From assembly GCA_019414245.1 (NCBI GenBank), contig DXMK01000019.1, forward strand, positions 1 through 38,606: a stretch of DNA of 38,606 bases, written 5' to 3'. Below the pieces are notes generated by a model, which worked only from the letters and a program-made list of their open reading frames with translations, made no database searches and was not told the origin of the DNA. Shown piece after piece: positions 32,529 through 38,606 of the stretch. The first letter of the stretch is position 1. The number at the start of each line of letters is the position of its first letter. Origin of the DNA: Collinsella sp. (GTDB lineage: Bacteria; Actinomycetota; Coriobacteriia; Coriobacteriales; Coriobacteriaceae). A program made the position numbers and the translations under genes.

Positions 32529-33017
32529 ATGGGGCTGTTCAAGAAGAAAAACCCGCAGGATGCCTTTGATCCCGATGTGTTTACCATCACGGATACGATT
32601 TTGGACCCGCCGCGGTTTACGTTTTTGCCGGCTATCTACCAGGATGCCACGCGTCGCAAGTGGGCCGTGCATCAGCGTGGTGCAGAGCCTAAGATTTTTG
32701 ACTATGCGGACGTGTTGCAGTGCGAAGTAGCCGAGGCGGGCGATCCGGAGGCCGAGGAAGTGGCTTCAAAACAGGAATTTGCCCAGCGTATCCTGGCAAA
32801 TCCTGCCAAGGCGGCGAAAATAAACGCTGCCAAGCGTAATATGTGTCTTGGTATGGGCGTTGTTGTGGCGGTTCAGACGGGAAAAGACGAGGTTTCCAAA
32901 TTAGAGATTCCCGTTATGACCGACGAAGTTAAACGCGATTCAAGTCTATATAAGTCGTATCGGAATGTCGCCGAGAAGATCAAGGCCGAATTTGATGCCA
33001 TGGGAGGGCTGGCCTAA
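32529..33017 (+). CDS. Hypothetical protein, 162 residues
   Basis: I do not recognise this protein with confidence. It starts MGLFKKKNPQDAF and has no signal peptide or membrane segment. The middle (about 30-75) alternates short strands and charged turns (KWAVHQRGAEPKIFDYADVLQCEV). The end carries LEIPVMTDEVKRDSSLYKSY and a helix KIKAEFDAMGG. The shape is like small PH-fold or DUF4428-type proteins, but that is a guess. GGGAGG lies just before the ATG at 32529, which is preferred over an in-frame TTG at 32496. An extended -10 TGCTATATT (32483-32491) lies upstream. It precedes the first GntR gene by 38 bp and may share its transcript. Confidence 0.7.
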   Translation: MGLFKKKNPQDAFDPDVFTITDTILDPPRFTFLPAIYQDATRRKWAVHQRGAEPKIFDYADVLQCEVAEAGDPEAEEVASKQEFAQRILANPAKAAKINAAKRNMCLGMGVVVAVQTGKDEVSKLEIPVMTDEVKRDSSLYKSYRNVAEKIKAEFDAMGGLA

Positions 33018-33055
33018 TTTTGGCGGCATACGTTTCTGAATGAGGAGTCTGTGCA

Positions 33056-33823
33056 ATGGCAGGCGAATCTTATGCAATTCCCCCCAAAGATCGTGCTGTT
33101 GAGGGAATTCTTTGGTATATCCAGCACCATCAGCTTGCCGGCGGGGATCGCCTGCCGGCCGAGCGCGTGCTGTGCGAAGAGATTGGCGTTTCGCGTACAG
33201 CGTTGCGCGCTGGTATCACGCGACTCATCTCGTGTGGAACGCTCGAGAGCCGTCGCGGATCGGGTACGTATGTGTGTCCTCCCAAGCCGCTAAACATCTT
33301 TCAGGAAACGTATAACTTTTCCGATGCTGTGCGGACTGCCGGTCTGCACCCCTCTTCTCGTCTGGTTTCCACCGGGACCATCGAGGCGGATGAGGCGCTT
33401 GCCGACAAGCTTGGGGTGTCTGTAGGCGCTCCTTTGCTCCGCATGCAGCGCGTTCGACTTATTGAGGGCGAGCCGGCGTCAATCGAGACCGCTCACGTTA
33501 ACCTGTCCCTGTGCCCATCGCTTACCGAGCACGATTTTGAGTGCGAGAGCCTTTACGATGTCTTGCTCAAAGAAGGTGGCGTGCGCGTTGAGCATGGACG
33601 TGAGCATATCTCCATCTCGCGTTTGAACGCCGAAGAGGCCGAGTTGCTCCAGCAAGAAGAGGGAACGCCGGTGTTCTATGAGAGCACGATAGAATTTGAT
33701 AAGGACATGCGTTTTGTGGAGCATTGCAAATCGGTGATTTTGCCCACAAAGTTCCGCTTTGCCGATAACGGCGAGAAGAACGGCATGAGGAGCGTGGCAG
33801 GTGAACAATGGCTGAAACAGTAG
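33056..33823 (+). CDS. GntR-family (UTRA) regulator 1
   Basis: A 255-residue regulator with a winged helix in residues 10-75 (PAERVLCEEIGVSRTALRAGITRL, GSGTYVCPP) and a UTRA ligand-binding domain (about 85-235). GAGGAG precedes the ATG. Its last 16 nt overlap the next regulator gene, so the two are made together. By position the pair probably controls the deglycase-PTS operon, with a phosphorylated Amadori compound as the likely inducer; this is inference from context and from the FrlR-type relatives. Confidence 0.87.
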   Translation: MAGESYAIPPKDRAVEGILWYIQHHQLAGGDRLPAERVLCEEIGVSRTALRAGITRLISCGTLESRRGSGTYVCPPKPLNIFQETYNFSDAVRTAGLHPSSRLVSTGTIEADEALADKLGVSVGAPLLRMQRVRLIEGEPASIETAHVNLSLCPSLTEHDFECESLYDVLLKEGGVRVEHGREHISISRLNAEEAELLQQEEGTPVFYESTIEFDKDMRFVEHCKSVILPTKFRFADNGEKNGMRSVAGEQWLKQ

Positions 33824-34521
33824 ATGCCACCCCGGTTTATATGCGCATTCGACGCCGCATTGAGGAGCGTATCGAGCGCGGTATATATCCTACGGGTTCC
33901 ATGATTCCGTCCGAAAAAGACCTCGCCGAGGAATTTGGTACGACGCGCTTGACCATCCGAAGCGCTGTCGATGAGTTGGTTCGGCGTGGGCAGATTCGAC
34001 GCGTCCGCGGAAAGGGCGCGTTTGTGGCACAGAAAGTGCCCGTTGCCTACGAGCGAACGGGAGGCTTTCGCGAATCGGTTCGTGCTTCGGGCGGCGAGCC
34101 GTCCGTCCGCATCCTCGCGCGTTCCAAGCGTTATGCGGGCCCATATTATGCCAACCTGTTTGGCATTGCCGAGGACGATTTACTGTATTCGATTCGGCGT
34201 TTGAACTGCGTCAACGGCGATCCCGTATCGATTGAGATGGCGTTCATCCCGTGCCTGCTGTTTCCCACAATCGAAGATATTGACGTGTCGGTCTTCAGTT
34301 TGTACGAGACCTATGAGATGTTGGGCCGAAAGCCGGTCATGGCACAGGAAAAGCTCGATATCGAAGCGCTGGGCGCGCGAGATGCCGGCCTGCTTGGACT
34401 GGAGCAGGGCGATCTTGCCTTGACGCTTGAGTGCGTGAGCTTCGATGCGAGCGGCCAGGCGATCGAGTACGTCAAGTCGTTTAACCGCGGTGATGCGGGT
34501 GGATATACCTATACGTACTAG
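33808..34521 (+). CDS. GntR-family (UTRA) regulator 2
   Basis: A 237-residue regulator. The winged helix spans about 8-75 (PSEKDLAEEFGTTRLTIRSAVDEL, RGKGAFVAQK), followed by a UTRA domain (about 90-235) ending in GDAGGYTYTY. It overlaps regulator 1 by 16 nt in another frame, and the two are clearly different in sequence, so this is not a recent duplication. They may act as a heteromer or respond to two related sugars, matching the two deglycases downstream. GCAGGTGA serves as ribosome site. Confidence 0.87.
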   Translation: MAETVDATPVYMRIRRRIEERIERGIYPTGSMIPSEKDLAEEFGTTRLTIRSAVDELVRRGQIRRVRGKGAFVAQKVPVAYERTGGFRESVRASGGEPSVRILARSKRYAGPYYANLFGIAEDDLLYSIRRLNCVNGDPVSIEMAFIPCLLFPTIEDIDVSVFSLYETYEMLGRKPVMAQEKLDIEALGARDAGLLGLEQGDLALTLECVSFDASGQAIEYVKSFNRGDAGGYTYTY

Positions 34522-34560
34522 CTGGTTTTTTGCATAACGGGCTGAAAAGCTGACGGAATT

Positions 34561-34694
34561 TTGATTCGTTGAGCAGACTGCATATACAACCTTACATGGC
34601 TCAAAATCGACCGTTCGCCGATGGGAATAAATTAATCGACAAAGAGGTATCAAAAAGCCGTAACCTGTAACTGTGATTGGTATCAAATACTAAT
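34561..34694 (+). promoter_or_regulatory. Control region of the deglycase-PTS operon
   Basis: A candidate promoter TTGATT (34561-34566), 16-nt spacer and TATACA (34583-34588) lies in the 194-bp gap. GGTATCAAA occurs at 34646 and 34679, 33 bp apart (three helical turns). The second copy is part of the imperfect palindrome ATTGGTAT-CAA-ATACTAAT (34676-34694). These are candidate sites for the GntR pair. Confidence 0.45.
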
Positions 34695-34715
34695 GATTTG
34701 TTACGAGGTGAGACG

Positions 34716-35831
34716 ATGAAGATGCTCGATTACGTTCAGCTTGCCCATGTGCGTATGGGAGAGAACCTCGAGCGTTCGTCTGAGCTGGTAGCGCAGCTCG
34801 TTGATATTTTCCAGTCCGGTTCTTTTGACGCGCTGCGCATCGTTGCTTCGGGTTCGTCGCGCCATGCCGCCGATTGCGCCCGCGATTACCTGCAAGATGC
34901 GCTGCAGATGCAGGTGTCCGTTGTGACGCCCGAGGCCTTCGTCGATTTTGAACACACCTATCCGCAGCATGCGCTCAACATTGCCGTATCGCAGAGCGGC
35001 TATTCGACCAATACGATCGCGGCACTCGATTACATGCGCGCACACGATATGGCTGCAGTTGCGCTCACGGCAAACGTCGAGGCACCCATCAAGGAACACG
35101 CTGATATCGTTCTTGACTACGGTGTGGGCGTCGAGTCGGTGGACTTTGTGACGCTGGGCGTCGAGGTCCTCGTTGAGTACCTGGTGCTCTTTGGTATTTA
35201 CTGTGGTCAGGCGCGCGGAACGATTGACGCCAAGGGCGTTGCCCAGCGTCTTGACGACCTGCGCGAGGCTATCCAGGCCAATGCCGTGATGTGCAAGATC
35301 GCCGAGGCATATGTCCAAGACCACATGCTCGAGCTTTCTGAGCACATGCCCGCCATGGTCGTCGGCAACGGCCCCAACTATGGCGTTGCCGAAGAGGCGG
35401 CCCTCAAGCTGAGCGAGACCATCAAGATTCCTGCCATGCATCACGAGGGCGAGGAGTTCGTCCACGGTCCCGAGATGCAGATCGTTCCGGGTTATCTGGT
35501 GTTTATCGTCGACGATCCGCAGGGGTCGGAGCGTCTTGCGAATATCGCCGATGCGCTATCGAACGTTACGGCAAAAACGGTGCTGCTCACGGCCCATCCC
35601 AGGGGTAGGGCTCACGAGGTTGCGGTGCCTCAGGTGGCTCCGCTGCTCAGCGCAATTCCCAATCTTGTGTTCTTCCAGACGATTGCGGCCATAATCGCCG
35701 AGCGTCTGAAGTCATGGGACGTGCACCCGTATCTCGATGCTGTCTCCAAGCAAATGGAGGTCAAGGCAGAGGGCTACGAAGAGTCAGTCAATGCGCTTAA
35801 GGCCAAAGCGGCTGAGTGTTACGGAATGTAA
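34716..35831 (+). CDS. SIS-domain deglycase/isomerase-like enzyme (GfrE/GfrF type)
   Basis: The 371-residue cytoplasmic protein has two SIS sugar-phosphate domains like the isomerase half of GlmS. Domain 1 (about 30-165) includes VASGSSRHAAD and AVSQSGYSTNT. Domain 2 (about 200-345) includes the EEAALKLSETIKIPAMHHEG and FVHGPEMQI blocks. Related enzymes split 6-phosphorylated Amadori products into sugar-6-phosphate and amino acid. It heads an operon with a FrlB-like enzyme and mannose-family PTS genes, as in the Salmonella gfr operon. The ATG at 34716 is preferred over an upstream in-frame start at 34677 because GAGGTGAG (34705-34712) immediately precedes it. The exact substrate cannot be told from sequence. 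Confidence 0.8.
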   Translation: MKMLDYVQLAHVRMGENLERSSELVAQLVDIFQSGSFDALRIVASGSSRHAADCARDYLQDALQMQVSVVTPEAFVDFEHTYPQHALNIAVSQSGYSTNTIAALDYMRAHDMAAVALTANVEAPIKEHADIVLDYGVGVESVDFVTLGVEVLVEYLVLFGIYCGQARGTIDAKGVAQRLDDLREAIQANAVMCKIAEAYVQDHMLELSEHMPAMVVGNGPNYGVAEEAALKLSETIKIPAMHHEGEEFVHGPEMQIVPGYLVFIVDDPQGSERLANIADALSNVTAKTVLLTAHPRGRAHEVAVPQVAPLLSAIPNLVFFQTIAAIIAERLKSWDVHPYLDAVSKQMEVKAEGYEESVNALKAKAAECYGM

Positions 35832-35891
35832 GCGGGTTTTGACGCCCGTTGGCATGGGGGATGTGGAGACAACCCCAGAAAGGAGAGACAA

Positions 35892-36953
35892 ATGAAGGAA
35901 ACCGAGAAGATCGAGATCATGCATTTCGACCAGGAGGGCTACCTCGAGGACGGCAAGGCGCTCTACGAGACCGGCAAGAAGATGACCGCGCTCGCCGACA
36001 AGGTCGCCGACGAGGGCTACGACGCCGTGTTCCTGATGGGCGTCGGCGGCACCTGGGACGAGCTCATGCAGCTCGAGTACCTCATGAACAAGTTCGGCGA
36101 CCGCGACCTCGAGGTCTACCTGATCCACGCCGCCGAGTGGAACGTCATGGGCCACAAGCGCATGACCGAGAAGTCCGTCGTGCTCACCGCCTCCGAGTCC
36201 GGCACCACCCCCGAGGTCCTCGAGGCCGTCAAGAAGATGAAGGGCATGGGCGTGCGCGTCTACGCCATGACCAAGCCCGAGGGCCCCATCGGCCAGGCTG
36301 TCGGCGCCGAGAACTGCGTCGCCATGGCTTCTGACCATGGTTCGGGCGGCTGCGAGAAGGGCTACTACCTCGCCGACTGCTTCGGCCTGCGCCTGCTCAA
36401 CCGCCGCGGCTGCTTCCCCAAGTTCGATCTGTTTATCGAGCAGACCAAGGACATCTGGAAGGACATGCTCGATATCCGCAAGCGCTTCGAGCCGCGCGCC
36501 GAGGAGCTCGCCAAGAAGTACGCCCTGGCCCCCTACACCATGTTCATCGGCTCCGGTGCCCTGTGGGGCGAGACGATCCTGTTCTCGATGTGCATCCTGG
36601 AGGAGATGCAGTGGAAGCGCACCCGCTACATCACCTCGGCCGACTTCTTCCACGGCACCCTCGAGCTCGTGGAGCCCGGCGTCCCCGTGTTCCTGTTCAT
36701 GGGCGAGGACGAGAACCGCAAGCTCGACGAGCGCGTCCGCGCCTTCCTGACCCGCGGTGTGACCGGCGACACCGACATCAACATCATCGACACCGCCGAG
36801 TTCGCGATCCCCGGCCTTGACGACGAGTTCCGCGTCATCGTGTCTCCGTGGATTCTGACGGTGCTCGTTACCGACCGCCTGGCTCGCTACTACGAGACGG
36901 TCACCAAGCACAACCTCAAGTATCGTCGCTACTATCACCAGTTCGACTACTAA
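35892..36953 (+). CDS. FrlB-like fructoselysine-6-phosphate-type deglycase
   Basis: The 353-residue double SIS enzyme resembles FrlB/FraB deglycases, which convert fructoselysine-6-phosphate (or a similar Amadori phosphate) to glucose-6-phosphate plus the amino acid. The shared block SADFFHGTLELVEPGVP (249-265) ends in H254, the likely general base region. In E. coli FrlB the matching position before the His block reads EFRHGP, so D251 here replaces Glu. The C-terminus RRYYHQFDY also matches the FrlB ending ERRYYGGLVEY in pattern. GAAAGGAGAG precedes the ATG. Codon use is far more C/G-ended than in the preceding gene, suggesting high expression or a different origin. Confidence 0.85.
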   Translation: MKETEKIEIMHFDQEGYLEDGKALYETGKKMTALADKVADEGYDAVFLMGVGGTWDELMQLEYLMNKFGDRDLEVYLIHAAEWNVMGHKRMTEKSVVLTASESGTTPEVLEAVKKMKGMGVRVYAMTKPEGPIGQAVGAENCVAMASDHGSGGCEKGYYLADCFGLRLLNRRGCFPKFDLFIEQTKDIWKDMLDIRKRFEPRAEELAKKYALAPYTMFIGSGALWGETILFSMCILEEMQWKRTRYITSADFFHGTLELVEPGVPVFLFMGEDENRKLDERVRAFLTRGVTGDTDINIIDTAEFAIPGLDDEFRVIVSPWILTVLVTDRLARYYETVTKHNLKYRRYYHQFDY

Positions 36954-36999
36954 AGAAAACGGGTGCGGGAACGCGCCGGGCTATTGAGAGGAACACAGA

Positions 37000-37419
37000 A
37001 TGAGGCAGTACATCATCGCCAGCCATGCGCACTTCGCTACCGGCATCAAGGAGAGTGTCGAGCTGCTCTCGGGCGCTCGCGACAACGTCCACGATCTTTC
37101 GATGTTCGTCGATGACCGCATGGACGTGGCCGAGGAGGCCCAAAAACTGCTGGCAGGCATGGCTGCCGACGATGATGTCGTTGTCTGCACCGACCTCTTT
37201 GGCGGCAGCGTCAACAACGAGTTCACCAAGATCGTCCAGACGCGTCCCCGCACGTACCTCGTTACCAACATGAACCTTCCTCTGCTTATCCAGCTGCTGT
37301 TCTCTGACGAGTCGGCGCCGGTTGAGGAGACGATTCGCGCCATCGTCGCTGCGGACGATACGCGCGTGAAGTTTGTCAACGATCTTTTGGTCGATGACGA
37401 AGAGGAAGAAGAGTTCTAA
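37000..37419 (+). CDS. Mannose-family PTS EIIA
   Basis: A 139-residue cytoplasmic EIIA that accepts phosphate from HPr. The phosphorylated His is expected at H9 in ASHAHFATGI (H11 is a close alternative). The CTDLFGGSVNNE block is the family's conserved D-x-x-G-G-S segment. The tail is a run of acidic residues (DDEEEEEF). GAGAGGAA precedes the ATG. It lies 46 bp after the FrlB-like gene and 57 bp before EIIB. Confidence 0.88.
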   Translation: MRQYIIASHAHFATGIKESVELLSGARDNVHDLSMFVDDRMDVAEEAQKLLAGMAADDDVVVCTDLFGGSVNNEFTKIVQTRPRTYLVTNMNLPLLIQLLFSDESAPVEETIRAIVAADDTRVKFVNDLLVDDEEEEEF

Positions 37420-37476
37420 TCCGCAGCACCTACTGACACGCCGTAAGACGGCACAAGACCTTTGGGGGGTCACATT

Positions 37477-37959
37477 ATGATTCAGCTACTTCGCGTCGAC
37501 CATCGCCTGCTTCATGGCCAGGTCGCGGTCTCTTGGGTCCAGGGCCTTGGCTCCAACTGCATTTTCTGCGTGGGCGATAAGGTCGCCAACGACCCGGTGT
37601 GGAAGACGACGCTCAAGATGGGCAAGCCTGCCGGCTGCAAGCTCGTCATCAAGGATATGGCGAATGCCATCGAGGCCATTAACTCGGGTGTGACTGACAA
37701 ATACAAGATGATTATCTGTGTCGCCACCATCGCTGAGGCAAAGCAGCTTGTTGAAGGCTGCCCGCAGATCAAGTCGGTCAACCTGGGCAACACCAAGCCC
37801 AAGGACGAGAAGCGCCCCGATGCTCGTCAGGTCTCTCGTCAGATCTTCCTGACTGCAGCCGAGGAGGCCGATGTGCGTGAGATGCTGAACAACGGCGTCG
37901 AGGTCGAGATCCGTCCTCTGGCCGATGACCCCAAGGTTGACTGCGCAAGCGTGCTCTAG
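37477..37959 (+). CDS. Mannose/sorbose-family PTS EIIB
   Basis: A 160-residue EIIB that passes phosphate from EIIA to the imported sugar. H13 in LRVDHRLLHGQV is the phosphorylated residue; the usual family motif is RIDDRLIHGQV, so the second Asp is His here. GNTKPK near residue 105 and the ending EIRPLADDPK are typical. The ATG at 37477 is chosen because GGGGGG lies just upstream (37464-37469); an in-frame TTG at 37462 overlaps that site. Confidence 0.9.
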   Translation: MIQLLRVDHRLLHGQVAVSWVQGLGSNCIFCVGDKVANDPVWKTTLKMGKPAGCKLVIKDMANAIEAINSGVTDKYKMIICVATIAEAKQLVEGCPQIKSVNLGNTKPKDEKRPDARQVSRQIFLTAAEEADVREMLNNGVEVEIRPLADDPKVDCASVL

Positions 37960-38017
37960 GCGTTCAATTTCGAAGAGTCTGAGCTCTTCGTAGTGTCCTA
38001 TTAGGAAAGGGGGATAT

Positions 38018-38606
38018 ATGCTTACCCAAGCAATCCTCATCGGACTTATCGCCGCATTTGGTAAGTTCGACTTCCAGCTCGGTACGCTCTATGCGTTCCG
38101 CCCCATCGTCCTGTGCCCGCTCGTGGGCCTGGTGCTGGGGGACCTGCAGTCCGGCCTCGCGATCGGCGCCAGCCTGGAGCTTCTGTTCATGGGCTCGATC
38201 TCCATCGGCGCCTACGTGCCGCCTGATGAGACGATCGGCGGCGTGCTCGCCTGCGCCTTCGCTATCCAGTTGGGCCAGAGCACCGAGGCAGCCATCGCGC
38301 TCGCTATGCCCATCGCCACGCTGTGCCTTGCCATCAAGAACATCCTCAACGCCGCCCTGCCGATTCTGGTTGACCGCGCTGATGTCTTCTCCGGCCAGGG
38401 CAACCTTAAGGGTGTCTATGCGATGCACTTCCTGATCGGTTTGACCGGTATCATCATGGCGTTCCTGCTGTGCTCGCTGTCGTTCTATCTGGGTGCTGAC
38501 GCCATCCAGGGCATGCTCGACTTCATCCCGCCCTTTGTCCTTGCTGGCTTTGGCGTTGCCGCCAACATCCTGCCGGCCATGGGCTTCGCCATGCTCGGCC
38601 GCCTGG
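38018..38606 (+). CDS. Mannose/sorbose-family PTS EIIC (partial at window end)
   Basis: Starts MLTQAILIGLIAAFGKFD after a strong AGGAAAGGGGG site and runs off the window after about 196 residues. It has alternating membrane segments and conserved RPIVLCPLVGLVLGDLQSGLA-type and ISIGAYVPPDETIGG blocks of EIIC-Sor/Man. It forms the membrane channel with EIID, whose gene is expected next. With the two deglycases it suggests uptake of glucoselysine, fructoselysine or a related Amadori compound. Confidence 0.9.
   Translation, partial: MLTQAILIGLIAAFGKFDFQLGTLYAFRPIVLCPLVGLVLGDLQSGLAIGASLELLFMGSISIGAYVPPDETIGGVLACAFAIQLGQSTEAAIALAMPIATLCLAIKNILNAALPILVDRADVFSGQGNLKGVYAMHFLIGLTGIIMAFLLCSLSFYLGADAIQGMLDFIPPFVLAGFGVAANILPAMGFAMLGRL

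Overview
The window is GC-rich chromosomal DNA with dense, strongly codon-biased genes. It looks like a human-gut Coriobacteriia member, most probably Collinsella or a close relative. The grounds are the gene content, a TsaB-RimI-TsaD fusion, Tat/lipoprotein sugar-binding proteins, and an Amadori-sugar PTS locus of the kind reported for fructoselysine-using gut Collinsella. This assignment is inference; no database search was possible.

Positions 1-7000 hold a housekeeping operon on the plus strand: acpS, nnr, alr, a family-4 uracil-DNA glycosylase, tsaE, and a three-domain tsaB-rimI-tsaD gene. Positions 7000-9760 hold an intergenic stretch with two very long hairpin elements. It is followed by cstA, preceded by what reads as a leader-peptide attenuator (promoter, 14-residue Ile/Val-rich peptide, alternative hairpins, intrinsic terminator). 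Positions 9860-12600 hold an orphan JetD-like TOPRIM protein, a half copy of the hairpin element, a tRNA-like fragment and tRNA-Gln(UUG). Positions 12586-14655 (minus strand) hold a peptidoglycan-binding-domain protein without a signal peptide and a polyprenyl diphosphate synthase.

Positions 14769-28401 form an alpha-glucan/maltooligosaccharide region. It contains a PTS EIIC-EIIB protein fused to a HAD phosphatase, a divergent TreR-like GntR regulator, an ABC importer (binding protein, two permeases, ATPase), a glycogen/maltodextrin phosphorylase, 4-alpha-glucanotransferase (malQ) and galE. TTGTTTAAACAA-like palindromes lie in front of the PTS gene, gntR, the ABC operon (twice) and malQ, so these units probably form one regulon under the GntR protein. 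A short inverted-repeat array with exact 40-bp spacing separates the convergent ABC and phosphorylase genes.

Positions 28669-32407 hold a secreted coiled-coil cysteine peptidase/amidase, a third copy of the long hairpin element, murB, a LacI-type regulator and an unrelated 31-bp-arm hairpin. Positions 32529-38606 hold a small hypothetical gene, two overlapping GntR/UTRA regulators, two SIS-domain deglycase-like enzymes and mannose-family PTS subunits EIIA, EIIB and EIIC. EIIC runs off the window and EIID is expected beyond it. This resembles the gfr/frl systems for fructoselysine and glucoselysine uptake and breakdown.

The most unusual items are the covarying hairpin-element family (three full copies plus one half copy, all with an equivalent 69-nt core), the 40-bp-spaced alternating repeat array, the PTS-HAD fusion, and the putative attenuator before cstA.
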